From Nyssa sinensis (Eukaryota > Streptophyta > Magnoliopsida > Cornales > Nyssaceae), in NCBI GenBank assembly GCA_008638375.1, contig CM018032.1, positions 4,684,501-4,748,500 of the forward strand: a stretch of DNA of 64,000 nt. The letters run 5' to 3'. The notes under the pieces were generated by a model, which saw only the letters and a list, made by a program, of their open reading frames with translations, was not told the origin of the DNA and ran no database searches. Numbering within the stretch: the stretch's first letter is position 1; every line of letters starts with the position of its first letter. Shown in pieces: positions 47,823-60,966 of this stretch. The translations under genes were made by a program, and so were the position numbers.

Positions 47823-48074
47823 GGGTCACAGGAGCCGAATTAGAATTTTCTTTTAGTAAGAACAACTTAAAATTCACTAATAAAATCAAATTTGATGTCT
47901 TAACTATAAAAATTAATTATTACTACTTGTATTTTCAATAATTAAAAAAGCTAAACAATAAATAATTCCTAACGCAAAATAAATTTAATAGTTATAAATA
48001 AATTATTCATAAAACTTAAATTCTTAAACATTGATTAAATTAGCATCTTTTAAAAATACCGTAGCCATCAAATT

Positions 48075-48430
48075 TAGTTCTAAATTTTGACCAAAACTTT
48101 TTAACGTTTTTTTTTTTCATTTTCAAATAAATATTAATTAAAAATTTTTTGACTAAAAAATATAAGTTACTTATCTTAAATTTATTTTTTTTATATAAAA
48201 TGAAAAAACTCTTTAACAAGAGTTATAAAAAATAATCAAAATGGAAAAAAAATGTAAAAAAAATAAATGAAAGGGATACTTTTGTTTTTTGAAAAAAATA
48301 TTAAGGTTGGAGGGAAGGTCTTTATAGTTTCTTTGGTAAAAATAGAAGAAGTCAGTATCATTTCAGAAATCTTAAGAGAAGTCTTTATAATTATCAAAAA
48401 TTTCAAAGAAGTTCAGTGTAATTTATTTAA
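48075..48430. repeat. Fold-back repeat family FB1, copy 4
   Basis: It ends in GTCAGTATCATTTCAGAAAT, then TTTATAATTATCAAAAATTT and GTTCAGTGTAATT, matching the right arm of the copy at 5755-6270. The left arm is not recognisable. Confidence 0.45.
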
Positions 48431-49172
48431 AATTTTTTAATTCTTGCCATAATTAATAAATCACCAACTGAAGAGACAAAATAAAATGAATAAATAAATT
48501 GAAAGAAAAAAAAAACTATCAAAATTTAGTGATGATACCTTAAATCACCATCTAATTCGAGTGTGGATTGATATTGGTTAATACAATAAAATGTTCTTTT
48601 TATTGACAATTCTTATTAATTAAGAATAAAATATACCAAAATTATTATCAAACGAGACAATAAATAAATATATTTCCAATTATTATAATAATGTTAAATT
48701 ATTGTAGTCCTGATCCTTGACTACAAATAAGGCATTGAGAACTCCTAAAAATATTATTAATAATTTGTTTTTTTTTTTTTAAAAAAAAAAGACAGATTAA
48801 TCTTGGTGTAAGTAATTTGGAGCTTCTTAATCATGGGCCATTTGACTTTATTGTTCCTTGTGGCTGATCCAAGTCTAATAGTTTACATTTGTCATTAACC
48901 CTTTGTTTTTTGTTTATATTAATACTATGTTTATCTTAAAATCCAAGTATTTTTTGTGCTTTTATATAATCTTTTATCTTTGAAAAATCAAACATAAAAC
49001 ATGGCAAGTAGATATAATGGGACCTTTGATTGCTCACCCCAAATAATTTATTTTATTAATTGTTTCAACTAATTAATGATTAAAATTAGTTAATTATACA
49101 AACTAATCAATCAAGTCCAAAGATCATCATCTACTTACTATTATTATTAAGGCAAGATAGTGATAGAAAACC

Positions 49173-49212
<40 letters not shown>

Positions 49213-51515
49213 TTAAATCCTCATCTCTTACTAATAAGGAGTTTGGAGTTATTATTTCAAACAATCAAAAGTAAATTTCAAAAAAACCGAAACACATTGT
49301 TGTGTGTTTTCAAAAACAAACATAAGCACTTCCCACAAAACGTGATTTTGATGTCAAAATAGGATTTTATAAGAAATGTCGATGTTTGATTGCATTTTGC
49401 AAAACGTGATCTAATGCATGAATTTATACTTATAAAATGTAGTTTTGTAAAATTTTAAAATCCGGTTTTACTAAATAATTTTAGCTTTTTAAAAACCTAC
49501 AATATCTAATATATACAAAAATAATAATAATTAAAGTGAGAATTCGTAAAATAGAATCACTTTTTCACAAATTCAATTAAATACTTAAATAACAAACTAA
49601 TTATTACATAATCAATTCTTTAAAATTCACTCATAAGTAATCAATTCTCTATAATACACAAATATTTCAAACAAGCTCATAAAAATCCTTTTAGAAACTT
49701 GATTAAATAATTTTTTATATTATTTTTACAAATATAAATGTAAAAATAAAAATATAAAAGCTATCTCAAACGCTTAATAATCTAATAAGGAAAAAACAAA
49801 GAAAAATTTAAGTTATTTGAGTGAAACATATGCAGAGACACATTAATGTTCATATAATAAAAAAGTCCAGCCAAACAGTCGCTCTTACAGTTGGACAGTT
49901 GGCACGTTTGCGGGGCCCACATAAAACTCGTGTTTTAGCTGTTCCTGGGCACAAACGATCGGTCATTTTCTAAGAATCAGACGGGCGGACGCTACCTGCC
50001 CCCGGCCCAGCCGGTTCGATGGGGACACCCACCATCCTCTTCCACGTGGCGCCTAATAAAGTTTCCATTGTGTTCTGCCACGTCGGATTGAAGCCTAATG
50101 CCAACCTCAAGCGCATGTCATGCACGCGCTTAACCTCTCCCCAGTTTAAAGCTTGAACCTGTTGTTCAGAAATATTATTTGATTGAATTGAAAATAATAT
50201 CCAATTAAATTTAAGAAAGAGAAAATGACTATATAAAAATATTTCTTTTGTTTGGTTAGCATGTTATTTTTTTCCTAGTTTAATCTTTTTAATAGGAATT
50301 TTAAAATTTTATTGTATTTAAAATAAAGGAAAATATAAACCAGAAATAATTGAAAAATAAACATTTTTTTAAAAAATATTCACAATAAAACTTTTTTAAA
50401 AAAGTAAATTAGTATTACTTATTAATAATTAATTCAAACAATACAATATTATCTAAGTACTTATCAAATATATTCATCCAAACAATAAATAACTGAACCT
50501 AATCAATATTTTTTACAATTACTTATTCAAATCGTAACTTAACTCAATCTGTATTTTTTCTCAACTTATTCAAACGAGTGCACTTCATATCATATGTATA
50601 AAATATAACAATATTTTAAATTTGACAATGTCGACTATCAAAATATTGTAATTCAATATAATAATTATTGTGACACAATAATTAAGGTATAATTTGAATG
50701 GTATAAATATTTATTTTTTATATAATTAGTGTTAGATTTGATTTTTCCTTTTTCTTGGTTTATCAAAAAAGAAAGGAAAAAAAAAAACTTTTGAAACAAG
50801 TTAAGTAAGTATTGGTGTGTAAGAGTGTGACCTAAATTAAAGCACGCCAAACAGGTGAAAAATGAAGAGAGCGTTGATTGATTGATGAATGATGAAGAAG
50901 AGGTGGTTGGTGGGATTCACACGCTTCCTCATAAAAAGAAAAATGGGGCCACCATGAGCGTGCATGTGATCTCCCGCTCTTTCATCACACTGGGCGGGAC
51001 ACGGAATGTATGTGAAACTGACATAATCACGACGCCCTTGTGCTTCCGACTCCGGGTTTTAACTTTTAAACCACAAATTATTTACCGTCCAATACTCGGG
51101 TTGAGAGTTGGAAACGGTCATACTCTTTGAGTAAATGTTCTCTTATCCGGATCCGGAAACCATATTATTATTATGTTTTTTAAGTACCGAAATGTGGGAG
51201 AAAAATTCTTCTAAGTGCGTATAAATGCGTATAAATGTGGAATATGAGAATCAAATTTTGTTATGTTGTATGAAAAGTAAAATTTTAATCATATCAAGAT
51301 ATTTTAATCATCTCATCTTGATAAGTTTTCATTCAAGAACTCATATTTACAATTTTTCCTTCTTTATTTTAGACAAGAACTTCATTAATTTCACATTCGT
51401 ATACAAAATGGAGACAAGTTGGGAATTTTGATAGACTTTTTCATTTGATAATAGTTATAAGTAGGGATGATAATTTAACTTGTTCTGTTAGGAGCTCGTC
51501 ATACCTTGGTTTTAA
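48431..51515. other. Intergenic; two GC-rich islands without genes
   Basis: A long TA tract is at 49172-49210. A GC-rich island (49870-50160) contains CCACGTGGCG (G-box) and several CGTCGG/GGCGGAC words. A second (50830-51130) has an 82-codon plus frame without motif. They look promoter- or leader-like but no gene adjoins. Confidence 0.4.
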
Positions 51516-52078
51516 AGAAAAACTGTTTATTCTCTTATAATAAATATTCAATAAGTTAATAATTTTTAATAATTAATAAATTTTTAAGGAACCGACTTAT
51601 TTTTACAGTATATAACTAATAATTTTATTACTTAATAATTAATACTTTTTTCATAAAACTCTTTATAATATTAACAATTAGAGAGAAAAAATTGTTACAT
51701 ATGCACTTATATATATATATATATATCCTATTTTATAACAACTCTTGGTAATTATATTTATTAATTTTATATAATTGAAGTTAAAAGTATTGTAAATGAT
51801 AAGAATTATAACATCAGGAAATACAACTTCTTTATTTAAATGGACATTAGAAGTTTTTTATATGATAAGTTGAGTATTATATATATTTTTTTAAAAAAAA
51901 AACAAAAATGTTATTGAAAAATTACATATAAGGTCTTATTTTTATACCGAAAATTATTTACATGTAAAAAAGATTTATTGGTTAATGAAAGTATAAGAAA
52001 AATTAATTATTAATAATTCTAATAATTAATAAATTTTCAATCTCCAATATCTATTAATTATAAGAGGGTTGAATGTAT
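51516..52078. mobile_element. AT-rich MITE-like element with CTCTTATAAT ends
   Basis: The left end reads AACTGTTTATTCTCTTATAA. The right end reversed reads ACATTCAACCCTCTTATAAT. Internal TTAATAATTTTTAATAATTA and ATTAATAAATTTTC words occur at both sides. A partial relative is at 29530-29795. The superfamily is uncertain (the ends recall common plant Mutator-like MITEs) and no duplication was resolved. Confidence 0.45.
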
Positions 52079-52621
52079 AGCAAAAGCTATGTACACATTG
52101 CTGGGATTTGGGATAAGAGTACCCCACTCCGATTATATAAAATAAAATAATAAAAAAGTTTTGTGCAACATAGTCAATATTTATTGTCGCGCCCCGTCTT
52201 GTGCCCTCTCCAAAGGAAAAAAAAAAATAGTAAAAACGTTTGGTAGGACATCTAAACATGGCTTAATGTGACATATTTGAGTTTAAAAAGATTATAGGGG
52301 TTTTATTTATTTTTAAAAAGTCGTTACCTAGCATTAGTTTAAAGATGTGCTAGTTATCTATAATGATTTTTATGAAAATTGGATTTTCTTAAGAAAAATG
52401 TTTGAATTTTGAAAATTAAATTAAAAGGAACTGTTTTAAATGTAGTAACTCTCAAATAATTTATTTGACCACAAATCTTGGTTGAGAGGCACGTTGGAGA
52501 AGGCTTAGGCTTCCCAAAGCATCCCTAAAAGGGTTACCAAACTACTATGAAATGCCATACTGACTTTTTTGAATTAAATAGGAATCAACTTGAGTCATCG
52601 GACTATTTTTTGACACTACAG
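52079..52621. other. Intergenic
   Basis: No gene, RNA or element boundary is recognised. Confidence 0.45.
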
Positions 52622-53939
52622 TTTATGAGATTTGGAAAACTTTATTCGTCTTCGATTCAAGCATCTTCACTTGAGTTTTTTCATTATTGCGACTTCTTTA
52701 CAAGTGGAGACCAAACTTTTATATTGCAAATATTACAACCCTCTTATCCCAGCAAAATATACATTTTTGCCTCACCGAATAGTATCTACCCACAACTCTC
52801 ACTGCAATGAGATGATACAATATTGTTTACCAAAAGACACTCTTTTCAAGAGTAAATTTGGTACAACAAAATACTCGCTCTCTATAGATAGATTTAGTGT
52901 AAGTTCAGAATATTTAAAATGAGTAGAATTTTTAGATCTAAATTTTTCAATGTTTGAATCTAAAATCAAGAATAGCGATGTAAAAGTGTAAGCATGTATA
53001 GTGATGGTATAAAATGCCTTAAAGAATCTCTATTTATAACGCTTAAAAGAATATGTCTGTTACTTTTCAAAAATAGTCATTTTCTCCCTTTTTGTTTGTT
53101 CAAAATTTGAATTCGCGATTGTCAGATTGACAAATTCAATCGATTGAATCATCAACCAATCAACAAGATTGATGACTAGTCGACTGACCATATCAATTGA
53201 ATTGTCTAAAGAATTTAAGGTTCAATTGTTTAAGAACAATTAGTCGACTGGTTCTGATGTATACTGTTTTTAGTCTTAAAAAATAATCAACTGATTCTCC
53301 TTAAAGGTAGATTGAATTGGACAGTGAATCTTAAGTTGTTTTATGAAAAAATCACTCAATCGATTGGTTCTTGAAATTGGTCGACTGGTTTGATCAGTGT
53401 AAAAATAAGCTTTAAGAATCAGTCGACTGATTACATGAATTGGTCGACCAGTTTGGACAGTAAGTATCTTCTAACTTATTTTTTTCAGTGTACTTTTTTC
53501 AAAACCTTTTGATTTTTCAAAATTTAAAGTATGACATTTATTTTGTTTTGAAAAATCATTTGAGGTTAGTTATTAGTTGATCATTTTAAATAGTAAGAGC
53601 TTACGATCAATGATCAATTTAATCATAAATCACTCAAAACTCAAAATAAGAAAAATAAAAGTCTTCACTTGACTTGTCTTGAATCATTGAGCTTGAATGT
53701 GTCTATTTGTTTGATTCATCATTAGAGCATTTCAGCTGTTTTGATTTTTGTCTTGAAGCATATTCTTGAGTATAATTTTTTAGTTTGATAGACTTTGTTA
53801 CTTCTTAGTCAATATTCTTCTTTGACTTAGATGACTTATTTACATTGTCAATTGAATAAAATATTAATCTATTAGAATAATGTTTTGTTATCGTCAAAAT
53901 TATTAAGATGATCTTGATTAAAAATTTTTAGGATTAACA
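52622..53939 (-). mobile_element. Copia-type LTR (copy B), 3'-truncated
   Basis: On the minus strand it starts TGTTAATCCTAAAAATTTTT at 53939 and aligns with copy A through GACTTTTATTTTTCTTATTT, the GTCGACTG-rich region (53120-53460), the TATA region (CGTTATAAATAGAGATTC, about 53023-53040) and AAAAGTTTGGTCTCCACTTG. The match stops at about 52622, so roughly the last 130 bp of the LTR are missing. No internal domain adjoins. Confidence 0.6.
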
Positions 53940-54462
53940 AAAATGTAAATAAAACCAAAAGATGTAATTTTTAAATTTTTTTATCTTTCTTACATGCATT
54001 TGCTTTATGGATGATAATTGATTTGCTTGTTTAATTGCTCAAAACAAAAGGACAATTCTTCCTTTTAATTTGAGCGGATTTTTCACAATTAGGAAAAAAT
54101 CATTTTTCCACGTCCTTGCTCACAATAATCAAGTGTCAAATCAAGTCAATGGGTTTTTCTTTTTCAAAAATCAATCCTTAACTTCATTGTTTGTTTATTG
54201 ATGTCATGGTAGAAATAAAATTAGGAGAACATATTTTTAGGAATAAGAGTATGTCATTTCATATCCATTATAATTTTTAAATTTTTTGAAAAGGTCTAGA
54301 ATTATGAAGTTATGTAATTTCTTTTTTTTTTTTTTTTTTTATAAAAAAACTAGTACTACATGTGTTATACACTTCAATCAATCATCCAAATTGAGAGAGA
54401 AGCAAATTAAAGTGATATGGGCCCATTAATCAATTATTTATATTATTGGTATTAATTATTTT
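53940..54462. other. AT-rich intergenic
   Basis: A poly-T run is at 54321-54342. No gene is seen. Confidence 0.45.
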
Positions 54463-55008
54463 TTAGAAAAAAATATTAAAAAGTTTTTAAAATAATTTTT
54501 TGCAATCAAAAAAGTTCATGATATATTCTTTTTATCTAAAAAATTCAAAAAAAAAAAAACTTTTAATACAAAAATGTCAAATTATTACATTTCATTTTAA
54601 CACCGTTAAAAAATATTATTCATTAGACCAAAATAACCTTCAAGATACATTTTAAAAAATACTAAATAATAGATACAACAAATTATTCAATTAAAAAAAA
54701 AAAACATAACATTTTTTTATTTATCTAGAATACCTAAAAAATAAATTTAAAATTTTACTTTATAAAATGTTATGATTTTTTGGGATTGAAAAATTTATTT
54801 TATATATATTTTTCTAAAATGTATCTTGAAGGTCATTTTAATATAATTAGTAATATTTTTTAACGGTGTTAAAATGAAAGTTAACAATTAAACTTTTTTG
54901 TATTAAAAGTTTTTTTTTTTTTTGACCTTTTAGATAGAAAAAAATATATTATAAATTTTTTAAATTGAAAACTTTATTTTAGAGACTTTTTAATATTTTT
55001 TTTTTAAA
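54463..55008. mobile_element. Large fold-back element, family FB2
   Basis: The left half is the near-complement of the right half over more than 200 bp: ATATTAAAAAGTTTTTAAAA with TTTTAATAT at the far end, TTTTAACACCGTTAAAAAAT with ATTTTTTAACGGTGTTAAAA, and CTTCAAGATACATTTTA with TAAAATGTATCTTGAAG. The centre is AT-rich and nothing is encoded. A one-arm relative is at 5440-5754. RNA from it would form a long hairpin. Confidence 0.7.
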
Positions 55009-56540
55009 GTTTCGGAATTTATGACACATGATTCAAACCAACTCACCTATTATCACCCGTGCTCATATTAATATTTCTATTCACACTACAAAAGATGAAG
55101 ATTTTAACTATCTAATTATACTTATAATCAAAAGAGTGAATCGGCATGGGAAAACACAGCTACAAAAGATGAAGATATTTTTTTTTACGTAATTGAAATT
55201 TATGTTCGAAAAAGTGTTGTTTAATATTATTTAGTTTGAATTCAACGTCTTAATCATTTCTTTAGGCCACATTCTAGAAGCTGCTGATCTTTTTGGACCT
55301 AATATTCTAACCAACGATTATGATTATATGAAAATTTTGTAAATAAACGATATTAAACAATAATATTTTTGAAAAAAATATATAGATTGGGTGAGTTGGT
55401 TTAATCATTTCTTTAGGCCACATATAGATTTGCAAGCTTGATAAATTGTTTTTTTTTTTTTTGAAAAATTTATTTTATATATCTAATTTAAATCCTAAGA
55501 AAGCACGTAATCTCTTTTTCTAGTATTAAAAATTTAATGTTACTGATAATTTTGTTATTACATATATATAGTCTTAAACATGTGAATTTTTTTTATAATA
55601 CTATAAACTATTTTTTTTAATAATATATTAAATTTTAAATAATAAAATTATTATTTATTCATTATTTAGAATGAAATTGGTTCCTAAAAATGTTAATTAA
55701 TAAAAACTATTATAGAGTTAACTATGCATGAACCATCTCTTTACCACTAGTGGTGGCCCAATCTATACTATACCCTGTATTATGTACAACCTATTAGAAA
55801 ACCTCCCGTTAGATTAGAGGTATCAAACGGGTCGGTCTGATCCGTTTCAGTCAGCTCATTTAAACTAATCGGTCATGTCGTGTCGGGCTCATGTGTCAAA
55901 CCACTAGGCTCAATTGGCCCGTTGGCATACCCTGCGAGCCCGCGGGCCACTCAAATTTTTTTTTTTTACTCTTTTGTTTTGCTTTTTATTTTTATTTTTA
56001 TTGACTAAATGATTCATTATTTTTTTAAATATTATATTTTTTGTTGTTCTAATTACATAATATTACTATTTTTTATTTTATTATTTATAATTATAACATT
56101 TTGTTTAACTTCGAACCTATTCATTTGAAGGATCTACTGAATTTTGACCTGACGATTTTGAGATCAAAAGTTCTTTAGTTACTATATGCAGCAAATATTA
56201 CTAATCATACTAAAAAAAAAATAAAGATATTGACTACCTAATTATACTTATAATCAAAAGGATGAGATAGGAATCAGAAAATACAGATATGATTTCTGAT
56301 CCACAAATTTGAACCAAATCTCTATTCAATTTGAAAATAAAAACAAATTTGAACTATATTGGAATCACAACTTGGCTAGTTAGTTTAGGTAATTGAATTG
56401 AACAAACAAAAAAATAAAACCATTTAGTTAATTCAGTGTTGTGAATTTTTTTGAACCTAAAATTAAAATATATATCCAAACAATTTTGTTCGAAATTTAT
56501 TTATTGAATTAAAGCTCTCAAACAATTATTTAGGTCGTAT
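55009..56540. other. Intergenic with a partial hAT-like end
   Basis: At 55817 TAGAGGTATCAAACGGGTCG is followed by GTCATGTCGTGTCGGGCTCA and GCGAGCCCGCGGGCC. This is the style of the hAT element at 20184, but no opposite end was found. A roughly 35-bp phrase (CTAATTATACTTATAATCAA) occurs at about 55109 and 56238. Confidence 0.4.
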
Positions 56541-56657
56541 ATGGAGCGTGAAATGCAAGATGATGGCTATGATATGTGTAAATATGTACTGCTTCTGGAC
56601 TCAAGGCTTCGTCCAATAGATGCTGAAGTGTGGTCTCCTTGTAAGAAAACCTCGTAA
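56541..56657 (+). CDS. Possible short exon or ORF, unrecognised
   Basis: ATG at 56541 opens 38 codons ending in TAA; the peptide includes MQDDGYDMCKYVLLLDSRLR and PIDAEVWSPCKK. The frame is open further upstream past a good acceptor-like TTATTTAG at 56526-56533, so it could be a terminal exon. Composition is protein-like rather than low-complexity, unlike neighbouring frames. I do not recognise the family, and there is no partner exon nearby. Confidence 0.25.
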   Translation: MEREMQDDGYDMCKYVLLLDSRLRPIDAEVWSPCKKTS

Positions 56658-57446
56658 AAACTGTGAGGCAAAGAAGAAAATACAGAAGAAATTATTTGTT
56701 TTGAATGTTCTCTGATTCGACCAATTTCAATCAACAAATGAAGACAACAACTTTCTGCTACTCTCTCTCTCTCTCTCTATGATGTCTCTCTCTAGAATCT
56801 GAATATCGGTTGTGTTTGTTTGGGCGGTTTGTTGTAAATTGTGACTGGTTCTTTATTTTTTCTGAAAAAGCTTCATTGAACGGTCAGGATCGATTTGATG
56901 GTTATAATCTTGTCTATATATAGATATTTATATATGTTTGTGTGTGATGACGTGAGTTTGTTTGCTGTCAATCCGTTAATCCATCCATCAAATATCTCCT
57001 TGTAAGAAGAGAATGAAGGGTCTGAATATTTTTGTGTGATAACGTGAGTTTGTAAGCACATACATCACCTAATAAAGAGGCGGCAGATGCAGTCCACCGA
57101 ATCTGCATAATCCTGGATTTGGATTTTGCAGCTGTTTCAATTCTTTTGTTCTTCGCAATCACTTGTTTTATATATATATATATATATATATAAACTTCCA
57201 AAATAGCCATGCGGTCTGTTTTTTGCCACACGTTATTACAAGAAATTTGGAGAAAGAAAATTACTTGAAGCTCTGCAATTTCAAAATAAATTTTGCTTAA
57301 CGACTAATTTTTATGATTTTATTAGTTTGTATAATATACATATGATCGTGTGTATTACACGAATTAATAAGATCATAAAAATTTTATTTTCGTAACTTTT
57401 TGAAGCGGTATTCTTTTAAAATTTGAAGGGTATGTTTTGTTATATA

Positions 57447-57485
<39 letters not shown>

Positions 57486-58317
57486 TTTTTTGTTCTCAAT
57501 AAGAAAAAAATCTTAAATACCAATGTAACACTTTTTCAAATTTGTATAACATATTCCTGTGGTATTTTTCTTGTATTTTATGCTTTTATAAACTTTGTTT
57601 TCTAGGGTATTTTGTTTATTATTATGGGCATGCTTTTAAATTCTTCTCAAATAAGTTTTTATTACATTTTTTAAATTTGTATCACAAAATTCTATTTCTA
57701 ATGACATAATATGATGTGACATGTCATTAAATTATTGTACCACATTGGTTAGATAATTTAAAATATTATCAATGATATAAATTTATGTTATGTTTGGATT
57801 GGATTATTTTGATTGACCTAATGAAAACAATTATTTTATAATAGTCTATATAACAAATCAATTAAATCATAATTGGGTCTTACATTGATTTTTTTTGAAA
57901 TAAGATAATTTGAAATTAAAAAAAAATTATCTGTAATATCAAAACATTATCTTTTGTTAAATTATTTAAATATTTATTAATTATATAATAATCAATATCA
58001 ATTCAAAAAATATAATCCAAACATATAGTATAAGTGGTGTTTGGTAGAAACCAACTCGAACATTTTCATATAAAGCCCATGCTTTGGTATAGAAGACTGT
58101 AGTACAATTGATTGAAAATCACATATAAAAGAAAGCAATAGATTTGTAAGTTACACATTGTTGGAGTAGTTTTTGGATTTCATTTTGCTTTTACATTTAT
58201 AGAAGTTGTCTTTAAGACTGCTTTCCCAGACGCAAAAAAGTGCCTTTGGGTCGAAGCAAATCCAATTCAAAGTTGTTTTAAAAACTTCCAAAAAACTGCT
58301 TCAAACAGGCTCTATTA
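56658..58317. other. Intergenic
   Basis: A CT tract lies at 56760-56780. A 21-base phrase TGTGTGATGACGTGAGTTTG(T) at 56941 recurs at 57033 with one change. TA tracts are near 57171-57192 and 57455-57480. No gene is seen. Confidence 0.45.
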
Positions 58318-58452
58318 TAGGAATGACAATTTGTCTCGCTTCATCGACGACCTGTCCCTAAACAGAGTAAGAGGCAAGGTCGGGATGGAACTTTAAAAAC
58401 TCGGTCGGGTTTGGGATAGAGATGGTTACTTTGCTCCGAATCCGTCTGTTAC
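58318..58452. repeat. Truncated hAT-like fragment
   Basis: It starts TATAGGAATGACAATTTGTC, a common plant short-element end, then GCAAGGTCGGGATGG and CTCGGTCGGGTTTGGG. No opposite end is visible. It directly abuts the last visible exon of the unrecognised gene and may have truncated it. Confidence 0.35.
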
Positions 58453-59675
58453 TTATCTGCATGTTTCAAGCATCTCAATGGCCTGTATCAGAAATTGTCA
58501 ACCACCTATCCAATATTTTGATGAAAAATATAAAAGATGAATGGAGAAATTAAAAGAAGACAATTTAAACTTACCACAACATCTGGTTGGTCGGGAAATG
58601 ACTGAAGATATCAGGATATAACTCCCAGTTTCCCCGCTCTCTAGCCTCCCAATATCCACCAATATAGCAATACATATCACTTCCTTTCTCCTTTGGAGAC
58701 CGCCGTGAGCCTGGGATTTTTTAAATCAATTTTCTATCAGTTACCATCAAGTTGAAGTAGTTTTTGTTGGAAATTATAAGAGCAGAGCTCAACAACAATT
58801 TTCAAAATGCCAATGTGAGTGGTTTCCCACCAGTGCTGTGATACATTATCGCTACATACCTACCTACACAGTTTATCATGAATAAATCAACTGTTCAAGA
58901 GGAGAAAAAAAGGGGCATGAACAGTATACATATTGCTAACATAATGTTCTACCCAGACAATACAAATTATCCAACCTAATGTTCTGGAAATTCCTAAATG
59001 GTGGAACTTTATGCATTAAGTCAATATGCTACTACCCAGACAATCTTAAAGAAAATAATTGAGAGGATTGACAGCTTAGAAGGGTGTCAATTCTTACCAT
59101 CCAGTTGTCAATTTTAAAATGAAAAGATCAACAGTATACCATGAAATTAGTACAGCTGATTCAAACTTCTTCATAAAGCCAACAAATTCAGAATATCTCC
59201 AAAGAATTAAGGTTCAATTCAATAATAGAGTAATGGTAATTAGCAAAGTTGACGCCTTGCAGTTGCACTTTGATTACTAACTGCAGATACAGGATGGACC
59301 CTTGTCTTTCACCTATTTAAAAATTTTTAGAAGGGTGATTCACAATCCATCATATGGGCATTGACATGTCCAAGTTCAACAAATTTCCATGTACATAACA
59401 ACGAAAGCTAAATATGAAGAAACCTACATTATTGAGTTAATATTTAGTTATACCTCCTTCCGTTTAAATGATACTGTGATGCAAATAAAGACAATGTTAT
59501 AAAATAAAAAGAAAGATACCAATTTTCATGTCAGCATTCCGGTCGTCATGGGAGGGTAATGAGCTTGTATAACTTAAATCTAGAGATTGGCAACTACAAG
59601 TTCTTGCATGCAGCCGAGCCAGCTTAATCTGCTGAATTAGTTTTTTAGTACTTCTATCATGCTTTGCAAGCTCAA
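58453..59675 (-). CDS. Unrecognised gene fragment: three exons that splice in register
   Basis: Candidate exons on minus are 59675-59520 (acceptor TTTACTGCAG, donor G/GTATCT), 58710-58575 (acceptor AAATCCCAG, donor TG/GTAAGT) and 58482-58453 (acceptor CTGATACAG, donor AA/GTAACA). Phases join: the first ends with one base and the second starts with two, making GGC; the second ends TG and the third starts G, making TGG. The joined protein has a basic helical part ([20 protein letters not shown]), a polar linker, then [12 protein letters not shown]..., [18 protein letters not shown] and [11 protein letters not shown]. It is rich in W, Y and C, as in a folded domain. I do not recognise the family. 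No initiator exon or stop is found, and the 3' side meets a transposon fragment, so it may be a pseudogene or part of a longer gene. The third exon is the weakest. Confidence 0.4.
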
Positions 59676-60888
59676 CTGCAGTAAACAAATGCTCAGTGTT
59701 TGGGATAGTTTTTGTTTTGCACAGAGAAAGCATTCTTGCTATAAAAACAAAATATGTTTTATAAGGGGTCCAGGAATAAAGGCCACCACCCCAGCGCTGG
59801 CCATGCCAACGCAAGGTGCAGAGGTGGAAAGGGTACTGATTGACCCAACCTTTGGCATTATTTTTGGAAAGTGGCTGCCCATTACAAACTCAACCCAGCA
59901 TTTTCATGCTGAAACATATCTAAATACAACACAAATTAAGAATTTCATTTCCAAGACACATTCTAGTGGGCCCAAGAATGCATCCTGAAAAATGAAATTC
60001 CCAATTTTTATTTAATTATGTTACTTTCTGAAATTATGAGTTTTGGCAATGATTTGTGAATTTCATTCTTTATCAGGTGAATTACTCACACAAAAAATAA
60101 GAAAGAGAGAAAAAAAAAGGAAAGATAAACACTCACACTGAAGTCGTGCGTGCGATTCTCAGTAAAGCCACCAACGTTGCCACTATTACAACCATTGTTG
60201 CTGCCACCACCATAATCACCATTGCATCAACCACCAAAACCAGCATCACTGTGGCAATATCAACATAACTAGAACCAACTCCTCCCAGCACTACAAACAA
60301 ACACCCCCCCAAACCCCCCCCAACCCACATCACCACACACCAAAAAAAGGGGGGTGGCCTGCTGAAACCATCACTGCTGCCTCAACTGCAGCCTACAGAG
60401 CCACTGCCACCACAACAATATCGTCACCACTGCAAGTGCATGCACCATTGATGCATTGCCACCATCACCACTATTGTTTCCACCAATGACACCGCAACAT
60501 TCCTTTCCCTCATCAATTATGATTTTACATTTTCCTAACGTCTTCCCAACAAGATAGTATGCTAAACAATCAGAGAACAGATTGATGATATTGAATACCA
60601 AATGCTATTTTTATTAACCAAGCTCTGATGAATTAGGATTTTAAGACAAAAAAATTACCACAATCCTAACATGTAATTTAGAAATACTAAAAAAAAAAAT
60701 TAACAAAACCAAAAACTTATGCAATTAAAAGATCATCTGAAATGGTAATGCTTAAAACAGCCATACATTATGTTCGATGCTCCAGTAACATGCCTCTTGA
60801 ACAAGTTTTAAACATTAAACACTAAAGAAAACTTTTAAAGACAGTTAAATCAAAATTACAGCACACATGATAAATTAACCGCTGAAAT

Positions 60889-60892
<4 letters not shown>
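59676..60892. other. Low-complexity and intergenic sequence
   Basis: CCACCA/CACCATTGC trinucleotide-rich sequence runs from 60165 to 60490 and produces spurious valine/glycine-rich minus frames. C-runs are at 60305-60320. No exon upstream of 59675 could be joined with confidence. Confidence 0.4.

Positions 60893-60961
<69 letters not shown>
60893..60961. repeat. (GA)n microsatellite
   Basis: About 34 uninterrupted GA dinucleotides. Confidence 0.95.

Positions 60962-60966
<5 letters not shown>

Noticed and set aside
50000..50045. tRNA-like GGTTCGA motif
   Set aside because: No cloverleaf arms or anticodon stem can be drawn around it.
60133..60336. Valine/glycine-rich minus frame
   Set aside because: CCACCA trinucleotide low-complexity sequence.
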